Assembly: GCA_027459645.1 (NCBI GenBank)
Contig: DAIDHQ010000006.1
Location: forward strand, 186,001 to 250,000
Direction of reading: 5' to 3'
Source: Vulcanimicrobiota bacterium
GTDB lineage: Bacteria > Vulcanimicrobiota > Vulcanimicrobiia > Vulcanimicrobiales > Vulcanimicrobiaceae
Length of the DNA stretch: 64,000 nucleotides
The translations under genes and the position numbers were made by a program. This document shows positions 53,253 through 62,482 of the stretch, in pieces. The number at the start of each line of letters is the position of its first letter. Position 1 is the stretch's first letter. The notes under the pieces are model-generated. The model was not told where the DNA came from and searched no databases. It saw only the letters and a list, made by a program, of their open reading frames with translations.

Positions 53253-54427
53253 GCCAGATCGCGAACGCGCCGGTGACGGCCGACGTTCATGATAAACGCG
53301 ACGGCGATCAAGTTAACGATCAGCGAACTGCCGCCGAACGAGATGAACGGGAGCGGAACGCCGGTCACCGGCCAGGACGACGTTACGACGCCGATGTTCA
53401 CGAAGGCTTGGATGACGATGACCGCCATCGACCCGATTACGAGAAAGAATCCGAAGCGGTCCGGGGCGGCGATCGCAACCTTGACCGCGCGATAGGCAAA
53501 GACCAGGAAGAGCACGACGACGGCGAGCGCGCCGATCAACCCGAGCTCCTCACCGATCACCGAGAAGATGAAGTCCGTGTATTGCTCGGGCAGATAAAAG
53601 TATTTCGCGCGCGACGCGCCGAGCCCGACGCCGAAGAGTCCGCCGCTGCCGATGGCCAGCAGCGATTGCACGATGTGGAAGCCGGTATTTTCCGGATCCT
53701 TCCACGGATTCAAGAAGACAAAGACGCGCGCGCGTTGATACGGGCTCGCGATGATCGCCAAGATTGCCGGCGGCGCGGTCGCGAGCAAGATGGCGGCAAG
53801 GTGCGGTAGCCGCGCGCCCGCGGCGAAGAACATCGCGAACGAAATCATCACGATCAAGCTCGCGGTTCCCATGTCGGGCTCTTTCATGATCAACACGGCG
53901 ATCAGAAAGACCGGAATGCAGAGCGGGAAGAGTCCCTTCACGAGCGTGCGAATGCGGTCGCCACGGTTTGCCAGCATCGCGGCGAGATAGATCACGATCG
54001 AGAGCTTTGCAAACTCCGACGGTTGAAATTCGAGCGCCGAAAAGCCAATCCACCGCCGCGCGCCGTTGACAACGTATCCGACGTGCGGCACGAGCACGAG
54101 TACCAGCGAGAGCACGGAACCCGCCAGCAGATACGGTGCCGCCGCCTTGAGCTTGTGGTAATCCATGCGGTAAGCGAAGAACGCGATGGCCAGCCCAACG
54201 ACGAGCCAGACGAATTGACGCTTCGCGTAATAGGCGACGTCGTTGTGTTCGGCGTAGGCCGTCGCACTCGAAGCCGAAAAGATCATGACGAGGCCGATGC
54301 CGACGAGCGCGGCGACGGCGGCGAAGAGCATCGTGTCGGGCGGCGTCGAGACGTACGAGCGGACGGGTTGCGACTCGCGCGCTTCGAAGCGGGCGCGTTC
54401 GGCGCGAGCGACGCTGCGCTGACTCAT
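53249..54427 (-). CDS. ftsW: Peptidoglycan glycosyltransferase FtsW (SEDS family)
   Basis: 392 residues from ATG 54427; ten membrane helices. SEDS signatures: GARRWIGFSALEFQPSEFAKL, KEPDMGTA and the C-terminal PLPFISFGGSSLIVN. It polymerises lipid II at the division site together with FtsI. Overlaps murD by 4 bp and DUF2332 by 4 bp. Assigned FtsW rather than RodA from its place in the division cluster. Confidence 0.95.
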   Translation of the reverse strand: MSQRSVARAERARFEARESQPVRSYVSTPPDTMLFAAVAALVGIGLVMIFSASSATAYAEHNDVAYYAKRQFVWLVVGLAIAFFAYRMDYHKLKAAAPYLLAGSVLSLVLVLVPHVGYVVNGARRWIGFSALEFQPSEFAKLSIVIYLAAMLANRGDRIRTLVKGLFPLCIPVFLIAVLIMKEPDMGTASLIVMISFAMFFAAGARLPHLAAILLATAPPAILAIIASPYQRARVFVFLNPWKDPENTGFHIVQSLLAIGSGGLFGVGLGASRAKYFYLPEQYTDFIFSVIGEELGLIGALAVVVLFLVFAYRAVKVAIAAPDRFGFFLVIGSMAVIVIQAFVNIGVVTSSWPVTGVPLPFISFGGSSLIVNLIAVAFIMNVGRHRRVRDLA

Positions 54428-55821
54428 GCGCCCGCCTTTTCGTGCAACGCCCGCACCGCCGTGACGAACATCTCGCCACGATGTTCTGCCGAGCGAAACA
54501 TGTCGAACGACGCGCAACCCGGCGATAGCAAGACGACGTCGCCCGCTGCGGCTGCTCCGCGCGCCTTGGCGACCGCGTCTTCCATCGAGCCGGCGCGAAT
54601 GACCGGCACCGCGCCGGCGTGTTCGGCAATCTCCGCCGCCGCCTCACCGATCAGCACCATCGCCTTTGCGCGATGGCGCGCCGCGACGCCGAGTTCGATG
54701 AAATCGGTTCCTTTCGACCGGCCGCCGGCGATTAACACGATGGGCCGGTCGAACGCGAAGAGCGCCGCCACGACCGAACCGGGATTGGTCGATTTCGAAT
54801 CGTCGACGTACAGGACGCCGTCGATCTCGCCGACCGGTTCGAGCCGATGCGGCATCGGACGGAACGTCTTTACTGCATCGCGCAATCGCGCGGGATCGCA
54901 ACCGACGGCGAGCGCCGCAAGCAGCGCCGCCATGACGTTCTGCACGTTGTGCGCACCGGCGAGCGGAATCTCTCGGCGATCCAACAGCTTCACCGGGCGC
55001 GGATCTCCGGCGATCGGCGCATAGGTAATCGCGCCGCCCTGCAGATACATCGTCGCGTTGTCGTGCCGTTCGTGCAGCGTGAACCACAGTTGGCGCGACT
55101 GCATGCGCGTCGTCTCGCCGCGTCCGGTTTCAAGCATCGCGATGCGTTCGTCGTCGAGATTCCCGACGAAGAAATCGTTGAACGATTGATTGGCGAAGAT
55201 GCGAAATTTCGCTTCGGCGTACTCGTCCATCGAGTGATAGCGATCCAGATGGTCGGGCGCGATGTTCAGCAGAACGGACACCCGCGGCTTGAACGCGCGA
55301 ATCGTCTCGAGCTGGAACGACGAGACCTCGGCGACCAGCCAATCGGTCGCGCGCATCTCGGGAACTTCTTTGATGAGCGGATTTCCGATATTGCCGCCCA
55401 CGCGAACGCTCACGCCGCACTCGCGCAGCAGGTGCCCGATCAATGCCGTGGTGGTAGATTTGCCTTTCGTGCCTGTGACGGCGACGATCGGCGCCTTGCA
55501 CAGACGAAACGCGAGTTCGATCTCACCGAGTACCGGAACGTTACGCGCCTGCACGGTGCGCACGACCGCCGAGGTGAGCGGAACGCCCGGAGAAAGGATC
55601 GCGGAGCTCAACGCGCCGACGATCGGTTGTAGCGCATCGGGCGCGACGAATCGCGCGCCCTGAGCTTCGATCGTTGCAATTGCGTCCGCGAGTTCGACCG
55701 CGGGCTTTTCGTCGGTGGCATACACGGTCGCGCCGCGCGAACGCAGCACCTCGACCGACGCGAGTCCACTCTTGCCCAACCCGATGACAAGCACCGTTTC
55801 ACGAGCATCGAAGGTCATCAT
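54424..55821 (-). CDS. murD: UDP-N-acetylmuramoyl-L-alanine-D-glutamate ligase
   Basis: 465 residues. IGLGKSGLASVEVL opening, ATP loop VTGTKGKSTTTALIG, NIAPDHLDRYHSMDEYAEAK, and DDSKSTNPGSVVAAL in the C-terminal domain. It adds D-Glu to UDP-MurNAc-L-Ala. The ATG at 55821 overlaps the mraY stop (ATGA); a second ATG lies at 55818. Confidence 0.96.
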   Translation of the reverse strand: MMTFDARETVLVIGLGKSGLASVEVLRSRGATVYATDEKPAVELADAIATIEAQGARFVAPDALQPIVGALSSAILSPGVPLTSAVVRTVQARNVPVLGEIELAFRLCKAPIVAVTGTKGKSTTTALIGHLLRECGVSVRVGGNIGNPLIKEVPEMRATDWLVAEVSSFQLETIRAFKPRVSVLLNIAPDHLDRYHSMDEYAEAKFRIFANQSFNDFFVGNLDDERIAMLETGRGETTRMQSRQLWFTLHERHDNATMYLQGGAITYAPIAGDPRPVKLLDRREIPLAGAHNVQNVMAALLAALAVGCDPARLRDAVKTFRPMPHRLEPVGEIDGVLYVDDSKSTNPGSVVAALFAFDRPIVLIAGGRSKGTDFIELGVAARHRAKAMVLIGEAAAEIAEHAGAVPVIRAGSMEDAVAKARGAAAAGDVVLLSPGCASFDMFRSAEHRGEMFVTAVRALHEKAGA

Positions 55822-56777
55822 CGCACGAGCACCCATCCCAGAAGTGAAAGCAGCGCCGAGGCCGCCCAGAAGCGCAGCGTCACCTTCGTTTCAGGCCAGC
55901 CGCCGAGTTCGAAGTGATGGTGCAGGGGCGACATGCGCAGAATGCGCTTTCCGCCCGTCGCTTTGAAATACGACACCTGCAGAATCACCGAGAGCGCTTC
56001 GGCCACAAAGACGCCGCCGATCAAGATGAGCAACAGCATCTCGCCTTCCAGAATCGCCACGCCCGAAAGCAACGCACCGAGCGCAAGCGAGCCGGTATCG
56101 CCCATGAACATCTTTGCGGGGTGGCGATTATAGACCAGAAATCCGAGGCAGGCGCCGATGCCGAGCAACGATGCGATCCATCCTGCATGCACGTGCATCG
56201 CAAAGCCGAGCGCCGCCAAGACGACGAGCGGAGGCAGCATGGTGCCGGTCGCCAATCCGTCCAGGCCGTCGGTTAAATTGACGGCGTGAATCGTTCCGGT
56301 CACGGCAAGAATGCCGAGTAGCAGCCACAGCCAATGCGGCACGATCAGCGCGTAGCTTCCGGCGTGAAAGAGCACGTCGCGCGGAAACAGGCGCGTTGAG
56401 TCGCTGATTTCGCGCAGAAAGACGACGGCGATGAGCGCCGTTGCCAGGAACTTCGTGCGCGCGCGCAAGCCGCGATTGCGTCCGGCACGAATGCCGATCA
56501 TATCGTCGACGAAGCCGACGAGCGCGCAGAGCACCACGAGCGACAGCATCGCGACGGCGAGCGCGTCGTGCGAGGTGGCGAGCAACGGCAGCATCGCAAG
56601 CGCGAAGAGCACGCCGCCCATCGTCGGCGTGCCGGTCTTCTTCTGATGGGTCTCGGGCGCGTCTTCGTACGCATGCTGCTTGAACTGCAAACGTTTGAGC
56701 AGCGGCAGTACCGCCAAACCGCCTAATGCGGCAATCGCAAAGCCTGCCACAAGGTACGCGATCGTCGTCATTGCCAC
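55818..56777 (-). CDS. mraY: Phospho-MurNAc-pentapeptide transferase MraY
   Basis: 319 residues with about ten membrane helices. Conserved KTGTPTMGG, GFVDDMIGI, NLTDGLDGLA, FMGDTGSLALG and the C-terminal SPLHHHFELGGW HHH motif. It transfers phospho-MurNAc-pentapeptide to undecaprenyl phosphate, giving lipid I. Start GTG 56777 overlaps the CofE-like gene by 10 bp (ATG 56771 gives 4 bp). Confidence 0.96.
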   Translation of the reverse strand: MAMTTIAYLVAGFAIAALGGLAVLPLLKRLQFKQHAYEDAPETHQKKTGTPTMGGVLFALAMLPLLATSHDALAVAMLSLVVLCALVGFVDDMIGIRAGRNRGLRARTKFLATALIAVVFLREISDSTRLFPRDVLFHAGSYALIVPHWLWLLLGILAVTGTIHAVNLTDGLDGLATGTMLPPLVVLAALGFAMHVHAGWIASLLGIGACLGFLVYNRHPAKMFMGDTGSLALGALLSGVAILEGEMLLLILIGGVFVAEALSVILQVSYFKATGGKRILRMSPLHHHFELGGWPETKVTLRFWAASALLSLLGWVLVR

Positions 56778-57463
56778 AGCGGGTTAAGTCCTTCGCCGCG
56801 CCATTTCAGCACCACGATCGGCGTCTGTTCGTCGCCGTTGCCGTGCGGGTTGTCCAACAGCGCCTTCTCGACGACGCCGCGGTTCACGTCACGGGATGCG
56901 CCGAGCACCTTCGCTTTCTCCAAATCGTTTGCGTCGACGACCGTGCAGCCGCAGCCCGTGCGATCGGCAACCGCTTGCGAAAACTCGTCGGGCTCGCGCG
57001 GGGCGAGCACGATCGCGCGCTCGTACGGCGGCAGCGTGCCGGTATAGCCGTCGATCGCGGTGATCGCTTCGCCCATGATTTCGTAGAACGCACCGCGTTT
57101 GCCGCGCAAGCGTCCGAACACGTGCATCGCGGCCGCATACGCGACCTTCCACGGCCCGACCGCATCGATGACCAACTGCAGCGACTCGGGCTGGTTGATC
57201 GTCGCGAGCGCACCCGCGCGGCGCGAGAGCACGTACGCGAGTTTCGAGGGACGAATGTGTTCGGCTACCACGAACTCGCCTTGCGCGATCGCGACGGCGG
57301 TTTCCGAAACGGCGAGCACGTCGCCGGGCCGCGCGATGCCCGCGACGGCGTCCGCCACGAGCGAGACCAAGTCGTCGCCGCTACGCACCAAACGCGTGCG
57401 TACCGGGATTGCAACGATTCCCGTTGGAACTTCCGTGCGCGCTACCGCAAGCGATGGCATCAT
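56768..57463 (-). CDS. CofE-like (F420-0:gamma-glutamyl ligase family) protein within the cell-wall operon
   Basis: 231 residues from ATG 57463, overlapping the murF stop by 4 bp (ATGA). Family features: IPVRTRLVRSGDDLVSLV near the N-terminus, GDVLAVSETAVAIAQG, the AIDGYTGTLPPY segment, VVDANDLEKAKVLG and DNPHGNGDEQTP near the C-terminus. The group includes coenzyme F420-0:glutamate ligase, a GTP-dependent amide ligase with a fold unlike Mur ligases. This gene has no F420 genes beside it; the position between murF and mraY suggests a peptidoglycan-precursor substrate. That is inference. Confidence 0.8.
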   Translation of the reverse strand: MMPSLAVARTEVPTGIVAIPVRTRLVRSGDDLVSLVADAVAGIARPGDVLAVSETAVAIAQGEFVVAEHIRPSKLAYVLSRRAGALATINQPESLQLVIDAVGPWKVAYAAAMHVFGRLRGKRGAFYEIMGEAITAIDGYTGTLPPYERAIVLAPREPDEFSQAVADRTGCGCTVVDANDLEKAKVLGASRDVNRGVVEKALLDNPHGNGDEQTPIVVLKWRGEGLNPLWQ

Positions 57464-58839
57464 GCGCGTAATTCCTCGACGATCTCTTCCAAGCGATATT
57501 TTCGCGAACCCTTGAGCAAAATTGCATCCCCGCGGCGTGCGTTCTCGCGCACCCACTGCGCCGCCTGAGCGTTCGTCGCGAAGGGCACGATGCGCTCCGA
57601 GGAGAGGCCTTCGCGAAGCGCGCCGCTTGCAAGCTCGGCGGCAAACTCACCGCCCACAAGCATCACATCGACATTCGTGCGGGCGGCGTGACGCCCGACG
57701 CGTTCGTGAAGCGCCGCCGCTTCTTCGCCGAGTTCCGCCATACTGGCCAGCAGAGCGATACGCCGCCCGCTCGCTTCGTTTGCAAACGTCGAGAGCGCCG
57801 CCATCATGCCCGCCGCGTTTGCGTTATATGCGTCGTAGATCAGCACGACGCCCGAGGGAAGCGGCATGCGTTCGTAGCGGCCGGCCGGCAGAGTAAGATC
57901 GGGAATCGCCTGCACGATCGCATCGAGATCGACGTCCAATTCGAGCGCGCCCGCGATCGCGCCGGCCAGGTTCGCCCGGTTGTGATCGCCCGGAAGGCGT
58001 ACGTCGACGGCGCGCGTGGTGACGACGCCCGCATCGATATCCTGTAGCAGCGACGTTCCCGCAAGCGCCGTAACGCGGCCGTTGGTCGGAATGTCGCCGT
58101 CTTCGCGTGTGGCGAGATACCAATGCACGCTTCGCTGCAGCGACGGAGCGCGGCGAATCGAGGCTTCGTCCGAGGCGTTGAGTATCGCACGCGCGCCGCC
58201 GGAAAAGAGTCCCCACTTCGTCTCTTCCAGACGTTCGCGGGAGCCCATCACTTCGACGTGCGCGTCACCGATGTTGGTCAGCACGCCGACGTCGGGTTTC
58301 GCGATCTCTACCAAGTTTGCGATATCGCCGAAATGGCGAGCGCCCATTTCAACGACGAGCACGTCGTGATCGGCGTTGTTTGCGTTGAGCAACAATTTGC
58401 TCACGCCGATTTCGTTGTTCTCGTTCGCCGGGGACGCGAGCACCCGCGTTCCGTACTTGAGCGCGAGCAATTGCGCCGCCAGCACCTTCGTCGTCGTCTT
58501 CCCGGCGCTTCCGGTGATCCCAAGTACGCGGCCGCTGAAGCGGTCGCGCGAGAGGCCGCCGAGCTTCATGTAGGCACGCAGCGTGTCGGGAACGACGAGC
58601 GCGGTGACGCCGTCGACGAGCGCGTCACGGTCGGTCACGACGAGCGCCACGGCGCCCTTCTCGACCGCTTGGCGCGTGTAGTCGTGGCCGTCGAATTTCT
58701 CACCCCTCAACGCGAGGAACGTGTCGCCGCGTTCGATCGAACGCGTATCGGTCGTCACGCGAACGTTCTGCGGCGCGCGTTCGCCGTTGACCACGCAGGC
58801 GCCGAGCGCCGCGACGACGTCGTCGAACGACAGCGTCAT
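57460..58839 (-). CDS. murF: UDP-MurNAc-tripeptide-D-alanyl-D-alanine ligase
   Basis: 459 residues. N-terminal DTRSIERGDTFLALRG, ATP loop GITGSAGKTTTK, central NEIGV, NIGDAHVEVMGS and C-terminal IYDAYNANAAGM. It adds the D-Ala-D-Ala dipeptide made by Ddl to complete the pentapeptide. Overlaps murE and the CofE-like gene by 4 bp each. Confidence 0.96.
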   Translation of the reverse strand: MTLSFDDVVAALGACVVNGERAPQNVRVTTDTRSIERGDTFLALRGEKFDGHDYTRQAVEKGAVALVVTDRDALVDGVTALVVPDTLRAYMKLGGLSRDRFSGRVLGITGSAGKTTTKVLAAQLLALKYGTRVLASPANENNEIGVSKLLLNANNADHDVLVVEMGARHFGDIANLVEIAKPDVGVLTNIGDAHVEVMGSRERLEETKWGLFSGGARAILNASDEASIRRAPSLQRSVHWYLATREDGDIPTNGRVTALAGTSLLQDIDAGVVTTRAVDVRLPGDHNRANLAGAIAGALELDVDLDAIVQAIPDLTLPAGRYERMPLPSGVVLIYDAYNANAAGMMAALSTFANEASGRRIALLASMAELGEEAAALHERVGRHAARTNVDVMLVGGEFAAELASGALREGLSSERIVPFATNAQAAQWVRENARRGDAILLKGSRKYRLEEIVEELRA

Positions 58840-60293
58840 ACGCGCGCCCTCCGCGCGCGAATCGCCGCCTGCGCGACCTCGACGTCGTCGAAAGGCAGTA
58901 CCCGGTCGCCGACGATCTGATACTTTTCGTGACCTTTGCCCGCGATTAACACAATCTCGCCGGGCTCCGCTTCGTCGATCGCACGTTCGATCGCACGCCG
59001 CCGATCGAGCTCGACCACGTGATCGTGCGCGCCGATGCCTCGTTCGATCGCTTCGATGATGGCGAGCGGATCTTCGGTGCGCGGGTTGTCGCTCGTGACG
59101 TAAATGCGCCGCGCGTGCTGCGCCGCGATGCGGCCCATCTCTTCGCGTTTGCCGCGATCGCGATCGCCGCCGCAGCCAAAGACGAGCGCCACGCCGTTGG
59201 TCGCTTCGCGGAGAGACCACAGGGCCTGATACAGCGCGTCGGGCGTGTGCGCGTAATCGACGACCGCGTTCACGACGCCGTCGCCGACGTATTCCATGCG
59301 GCCGGGAACGTTCGCCATGCCGAGCAGCGCCTGCGCGCTCGTTTCGTCGGAGATGCCCAGGTGCCGCGCCGCACCGATGGCAGCCAGCGCGTTTGCAACG
59401 TTGAACTTGCCGGGAAACCGCACGACGAATTCGCGCCCGTCGAGGTCGAAACGGCTCTCTTTGGCGTTCGTCGTCACGTTCTTCGCGATCAGATCCGCGT
59501 GCGTACCTTCGTGCATCGAATAGGTGAGGGTCGGCACGCGTCCCCGAACCTCTGCCGCCCAACGCTCGCCATGTTCGTCGTCGGCGTTGAGCACGGCGGT
59601 TTCACCCATCGTGAAGAGGCGGTGCTTCGCAGCCGCATAGGCTTCGATCGTTCCGTGAAAATCCAAGTGATCGCGCGTGACGTTGGTCAAAGCGGCAACG
59701 CGGAAGCGCACGTCTTCCACGCGATCGAGCGCGAGCGCGTGCGAGCTGACCTCCATTGCGACGACCGCCGCGCCCTGGGAACGCATGCGCGCGAGCAGGC
59801 CTTGCAATTCCGGCGGAAGCGGCGTGGTGTTCGAAAGCGGCCACTGCTCGTTCCCGAGAATGCCGCCGACGGTGCCGATGATTCCGCTCGAACGTCCGGC
59901 GGATTGTGCGATCGCCGCCATCATGTGCGTGGTCGTCGTCTTGCCGTTGGTTCCGCTGACGCCGACGACGTCCATATGGTGCGACGGGTCGCCGAAAAAC
60001 GCGGCGGCGATCGACGAAAGCGCGCGGCGCGAATCGGGAACGAAGATCAGCGTCGCGTGCGCCGCGGATTCGTTTGCATGGCCTGCCTCTGCGACGACGG
60101 CGATGGCGCCCCGTGCAATGGCGTCGCCGATGTAGGCGTGTCCGTCGACGTGTTCGCCTTTGATCGCAACGAAGATCGCGCCCGGTTGAACCTTTCGCGA
60201 ATCGATTTCGAGCGAGAGCAGATCGCGCTTCGCATCGCCGATGACTTGCGTGCTAGCGGGCAGGCGCGGCAGAAGCTCGGCGAGCGCGATCAT
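58836..60293 (-). CDS. murE: UDP-MurNAc-L-alanyl-D-glutamate-2,6-diaminopimelate ligase
   Basis: 485 residues. N-terminal DSRKVQPGAIFVA, ATP loop GTNGKTTTTHM, MEVSSHALALDRV, TRDHLDFHG and the DNPR motif (SDNPRTEDP), which marks meso-diaminopimelate rather than lysine specificity. It therefore predicts Gram-negative-type mDAP peptidoglycan. Overlaps ftsI and murF by 4 bp. Confidence 0.96.
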   Translation of the reverse strand: MIALAELLPRLPASTQVIGDAKRDLLSLEIDSRKVQPGAIFVAIKGEHVDGHAYIGDAIARGAIAVVAEAGHANESAAHATLIFVPDSRRALSSIAAAFFGDPSHHMDVVGVSGTNGKTTTTHMMAAIAQSAGRSSGIIGTVGGILGNEQWPLSNTTPLPPELQGLLARMRSQGAAVVAMEVSSHALALDRVEDVRFRVAALTNVTRDHLDFHGTIEAYAAAKHRLFTMGETAVLNADDEHGERWAAEVRGRVPTLTYSMHEGTHADLIAKNVTTNAKESRFDLDGREFVVRFPGKFNVANALAAIGAARHLGISDETSAQALLGMANVPGRMEYVGDGVVNAVVDYAHTPDALYQALWSLREATNGVALVFGCGGDRDRGKREEMGRIAAQHARRIYVTSDNPRTEDPLAIIEAIERGIGAHDHVVELDRRRAIERAIDEAEPGEIVLIAGKGHEKYQIVGDRVLPFDDVEVAQAAIRARRARV

Positions 60294-62023
60294 TTCGGCA
60301 ACACCCCGGCGTGCAGCATCGCCGCGCGCGCGATGGTATCGAACGCGGGCGCCGCAACTTCGCTGCCGTAGTACGAACCGATCGGATGTTCGACCTTGAC
60401 GTAGATGACGTAACGCGGATGGTGATAGGGAACCATCCCGATGAACGACGCTGCGTACCAACCCGGCGCGTAGACGCCGTTGATGACCATCTGTCCCGTA
60501 CCGGTCTTACCGGCGGTCGTGTAGCCTTTGATCTGCGCCGCCGGATCGCCGGTGCCGCGAACGACGACCGCGCGCAAGAATTGACGCAGTTCGCTCGCGA
60601 CCTTCGGTGAGAAGACGCGGCGTTCGACTTCCGGCGGATAATGATAGAGTACTTGGCCCGACGGTTCGTCGATCGCGCGCACGATGCGCGGCCGCATCAG
60701 CAATCCGCCGTTGGCGATCGCACAGTAGTAGCGCGCCATCGAAAGCGGCGTGACCGAAACGCCTTGGCCGAACGACATTGTCGCGAGCGACGACGCGCTC
60801 CAATCCTTGGGCGGCGGGACGATGTCGGGGCTTTCACCCGGCAGTTCGATGTCGGTGACCGAGCCGAAGCCCGCCTTGCGTTCCATCGCGTAAAATGTTT
60901 TAGCGCCGATGCGCATGCCGACTTCGGCGGCGCCGACGTTGTGCGAATACGCGATAATGTCTTCGAGTGTTTCGGTGGGGTTGGTGTTCGGCATGCCGTC
61001 TTCGGCGTTGTGAATCACGTGGCCGCCGACTTCCAATGCATCGAGCGCCGGAAAGCGCGATTGCAGCGTGACCTTCCGCGACTCCAGCGCAGCGGCGGCC
61101 GTCACGAGCTTGTAGGTTGAGCCCGGTTCGTACACGTCGGTGACGGCACGATCGCGACGGTCGGCGTCGTTGAATTTCCAGAAACGATTCGGATCGAAAT
61201 CGGGGACGTTTGCCATGGCCAAAACTTCGCCGGTCCACGGATCCATCACGATCGCGGTCCCGTCGAGTGCATGATATTTCGCGACCTGCGTGCTCAGCGC
61301 TTCCTCGGTCACGTATTGCAGATACGAATCGATCGTGAGCTGCACGTTGAGCCCCGGCACGGCCGGCTTCACGATCGTTTCGTGACCGAAGGGAATCGGA
61401 CGGCCGAATTCGTCGGTTTCCAGTGTTTCGCGCCCGGAACGTCCGCGCAGCAGCGAATCGAGCGAGTATTCTAGGCCGTCGAGCCCGTTTTCGTCGGTTC
61501 CGACGAATCCGATGAGCGTTGAGGCCATCTTGCCGACCATGTCGACGCGACGGCCGGTCGTTTCTTGCTTGAGCTGCACGCCGGCAAGATGCATGTCGCG
61601 CAGCCGGTCGGCGGTTTCAGCCGGAATCTTGCGCGCGATCCAATAGAACCAGAGCTTCTTGTCGTGGAGCGCGGCGACGGTGTCGGGCGAGAGCTTCCCG
61701 AAGATTTTCTGCAGCGCGGCGATCGTGCCGGGCACGTCGGTGATGTCGTGCGGGACCGCATACACGCTTTCCGAGGGAAGCGAGCGCACCAGCACGTTGC
61801 CGTCGCGGTCGGTGATGCTGCCGCGGCGCGCAAAGAGTTCGACGGTGTCGGAACGCTGCGCGAGCGCCATGCTGGCGAGCTTCTTGCCCTGCAACACTTG
61901 CACGTCGTAGAGCCGCCAGGTCAAATAGAGCCCGATCGCCAGCAGGCAATAGAAAAAGACTTTCGCGCGCATCGGGCCGACGCGCGCGAACTGTCGCTGA
62001 TGGGCGAGGCTCCGAGACGCCAA
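60290..62023 (-). CDS. ftsI: Division transpeptidase FtsI (class B penicillin-binding protein)
   Basis: 577 residues. Membrane helix about 20-37, PBP dimerisation domain (about 60-230), transpeptidase domain with SxxK in YEPGSTYKLV, SxN in YSHNVG and KTG in AGKTGTGQ. It crosslinks septal peptidoglycan. No PASTA repeats. Start TTG 62023 follows directly on the ftsL stop; ATG 61972 is an alternative nearer the membrane helix. Confidence 0.95.
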   Translation of the reverse strand: MASRSLAHQRQFARVGPMRAKVFFYCLLAIGLYLTWRLYDVQVLQGKKLASMALAQRSDTVELFARRGSITDRDGNVLVRSLPSESVYAVPHDITDVPGTIAALQKIFGKLSPDTVAALHDKKLWFYWIARKIPAETADRLRDMHLAGVQLKQETTGRRVDMVGKMASTLIGFVGTDENGLDGLEYSLDSLLRGRSGRETLETDEFGRPIPFGHETIVKPAVPGLNVQLTIDSYLQYVTEEALSTQVAKYHALDGTAIVMDPWTGEVLAMANVPDFDPNRFWKFNDADRRDRAVTDVYEPGSTYKLVTAAAALESRKVTLQSRFPALDALEVGGHVIHNAEDGMPNTNPTETLEDIIAYSHNVGAAEVGMRIGAKTFYAMERKAGFGSVTDIELPGESPDIVPPPKDWSASSLATMSFGQGVSVTPLSMARYYCAIANGGLLMRPRIVRAIDEPSGQVLYHYPPEVERRVFSPKVASELRQFLRAVVVRGTGDPAAQIKGYTTAGKTGTGQMVINGVYAPGWYAASFIGMVPYHHPRYVIYVKVEHPIGSYYGSEVAAPAFDTIARAAMLHAGVLPK

Positions 62024-62479
62024 TTACCGGACCTTGGGCGCTGGTGCTTTCGTGAACCAGCCCGCGATGGAATCAAAGACGGGGAAGTTCGACCTCGCTT
62101 TCGCCGGTGGATCGACGCGCACGACCGCAAAGAGCTGCGCTTGATGCATGCCGAGTTTCTTTGCAATCGCCGCAAGACGCTCGTCGGAACGCATCGTCGC
62201 GATCTTGTCGTCGAGACGCGCCGTTTGTTCGAGCAGTTTATCTTTTTGCTTCTCCGCCCGAGCGACGGAGTAGGTGAGCGACGTGATGTTCGACGTGAGC
62301 ATCACGTAGGCCATCAGGCCGGTAAGCACGAGCCCGAGAACCGCCCCGACTTGCATCAAGCTGCGATAGCGCGCGCGCGAGTTTTTCGTGATGCGCGTCT
62401 GCGTGGCATTACGCGCGCGGCGCGGATTCGCGATACGCGGCGGCGCTTGCGGTGCGTATTTTGGTTGGGCTAACGCCAT
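62024..62479 (-). CDS. ftsL: FtsL-like division protein
   Basis: 151 residues. A basic N-terminal tail (about 1-40), one membrane helix (about 43-62), then a coiled coil (LTYSVARAEKQKDKLLEQTARL) and the SDERLAAIAKKLGM segment typical of FtsL. FtsL pairs with FtsB to activate FtsWI. Assignment rests on this layout and on its position between rsmH and ftsI. The C-terminal 35 residues are extra. Confidence 0.85.
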   Translation of the reverse strand: MALAQPKYAPQAPPRIANPRRARNATQTRITKNSRARYRSLMQVGAVLGLVLTGLMAYVMLTSNITSLTYSVARAEKQKDKLLEQTARLDDKIATMRSDERLAAIAKKLGMHQAQLFAVVRVDPPAKARSNFPVFDSIAGWFTKAPAPKVR

Positions 62480-62482
62480 GGA

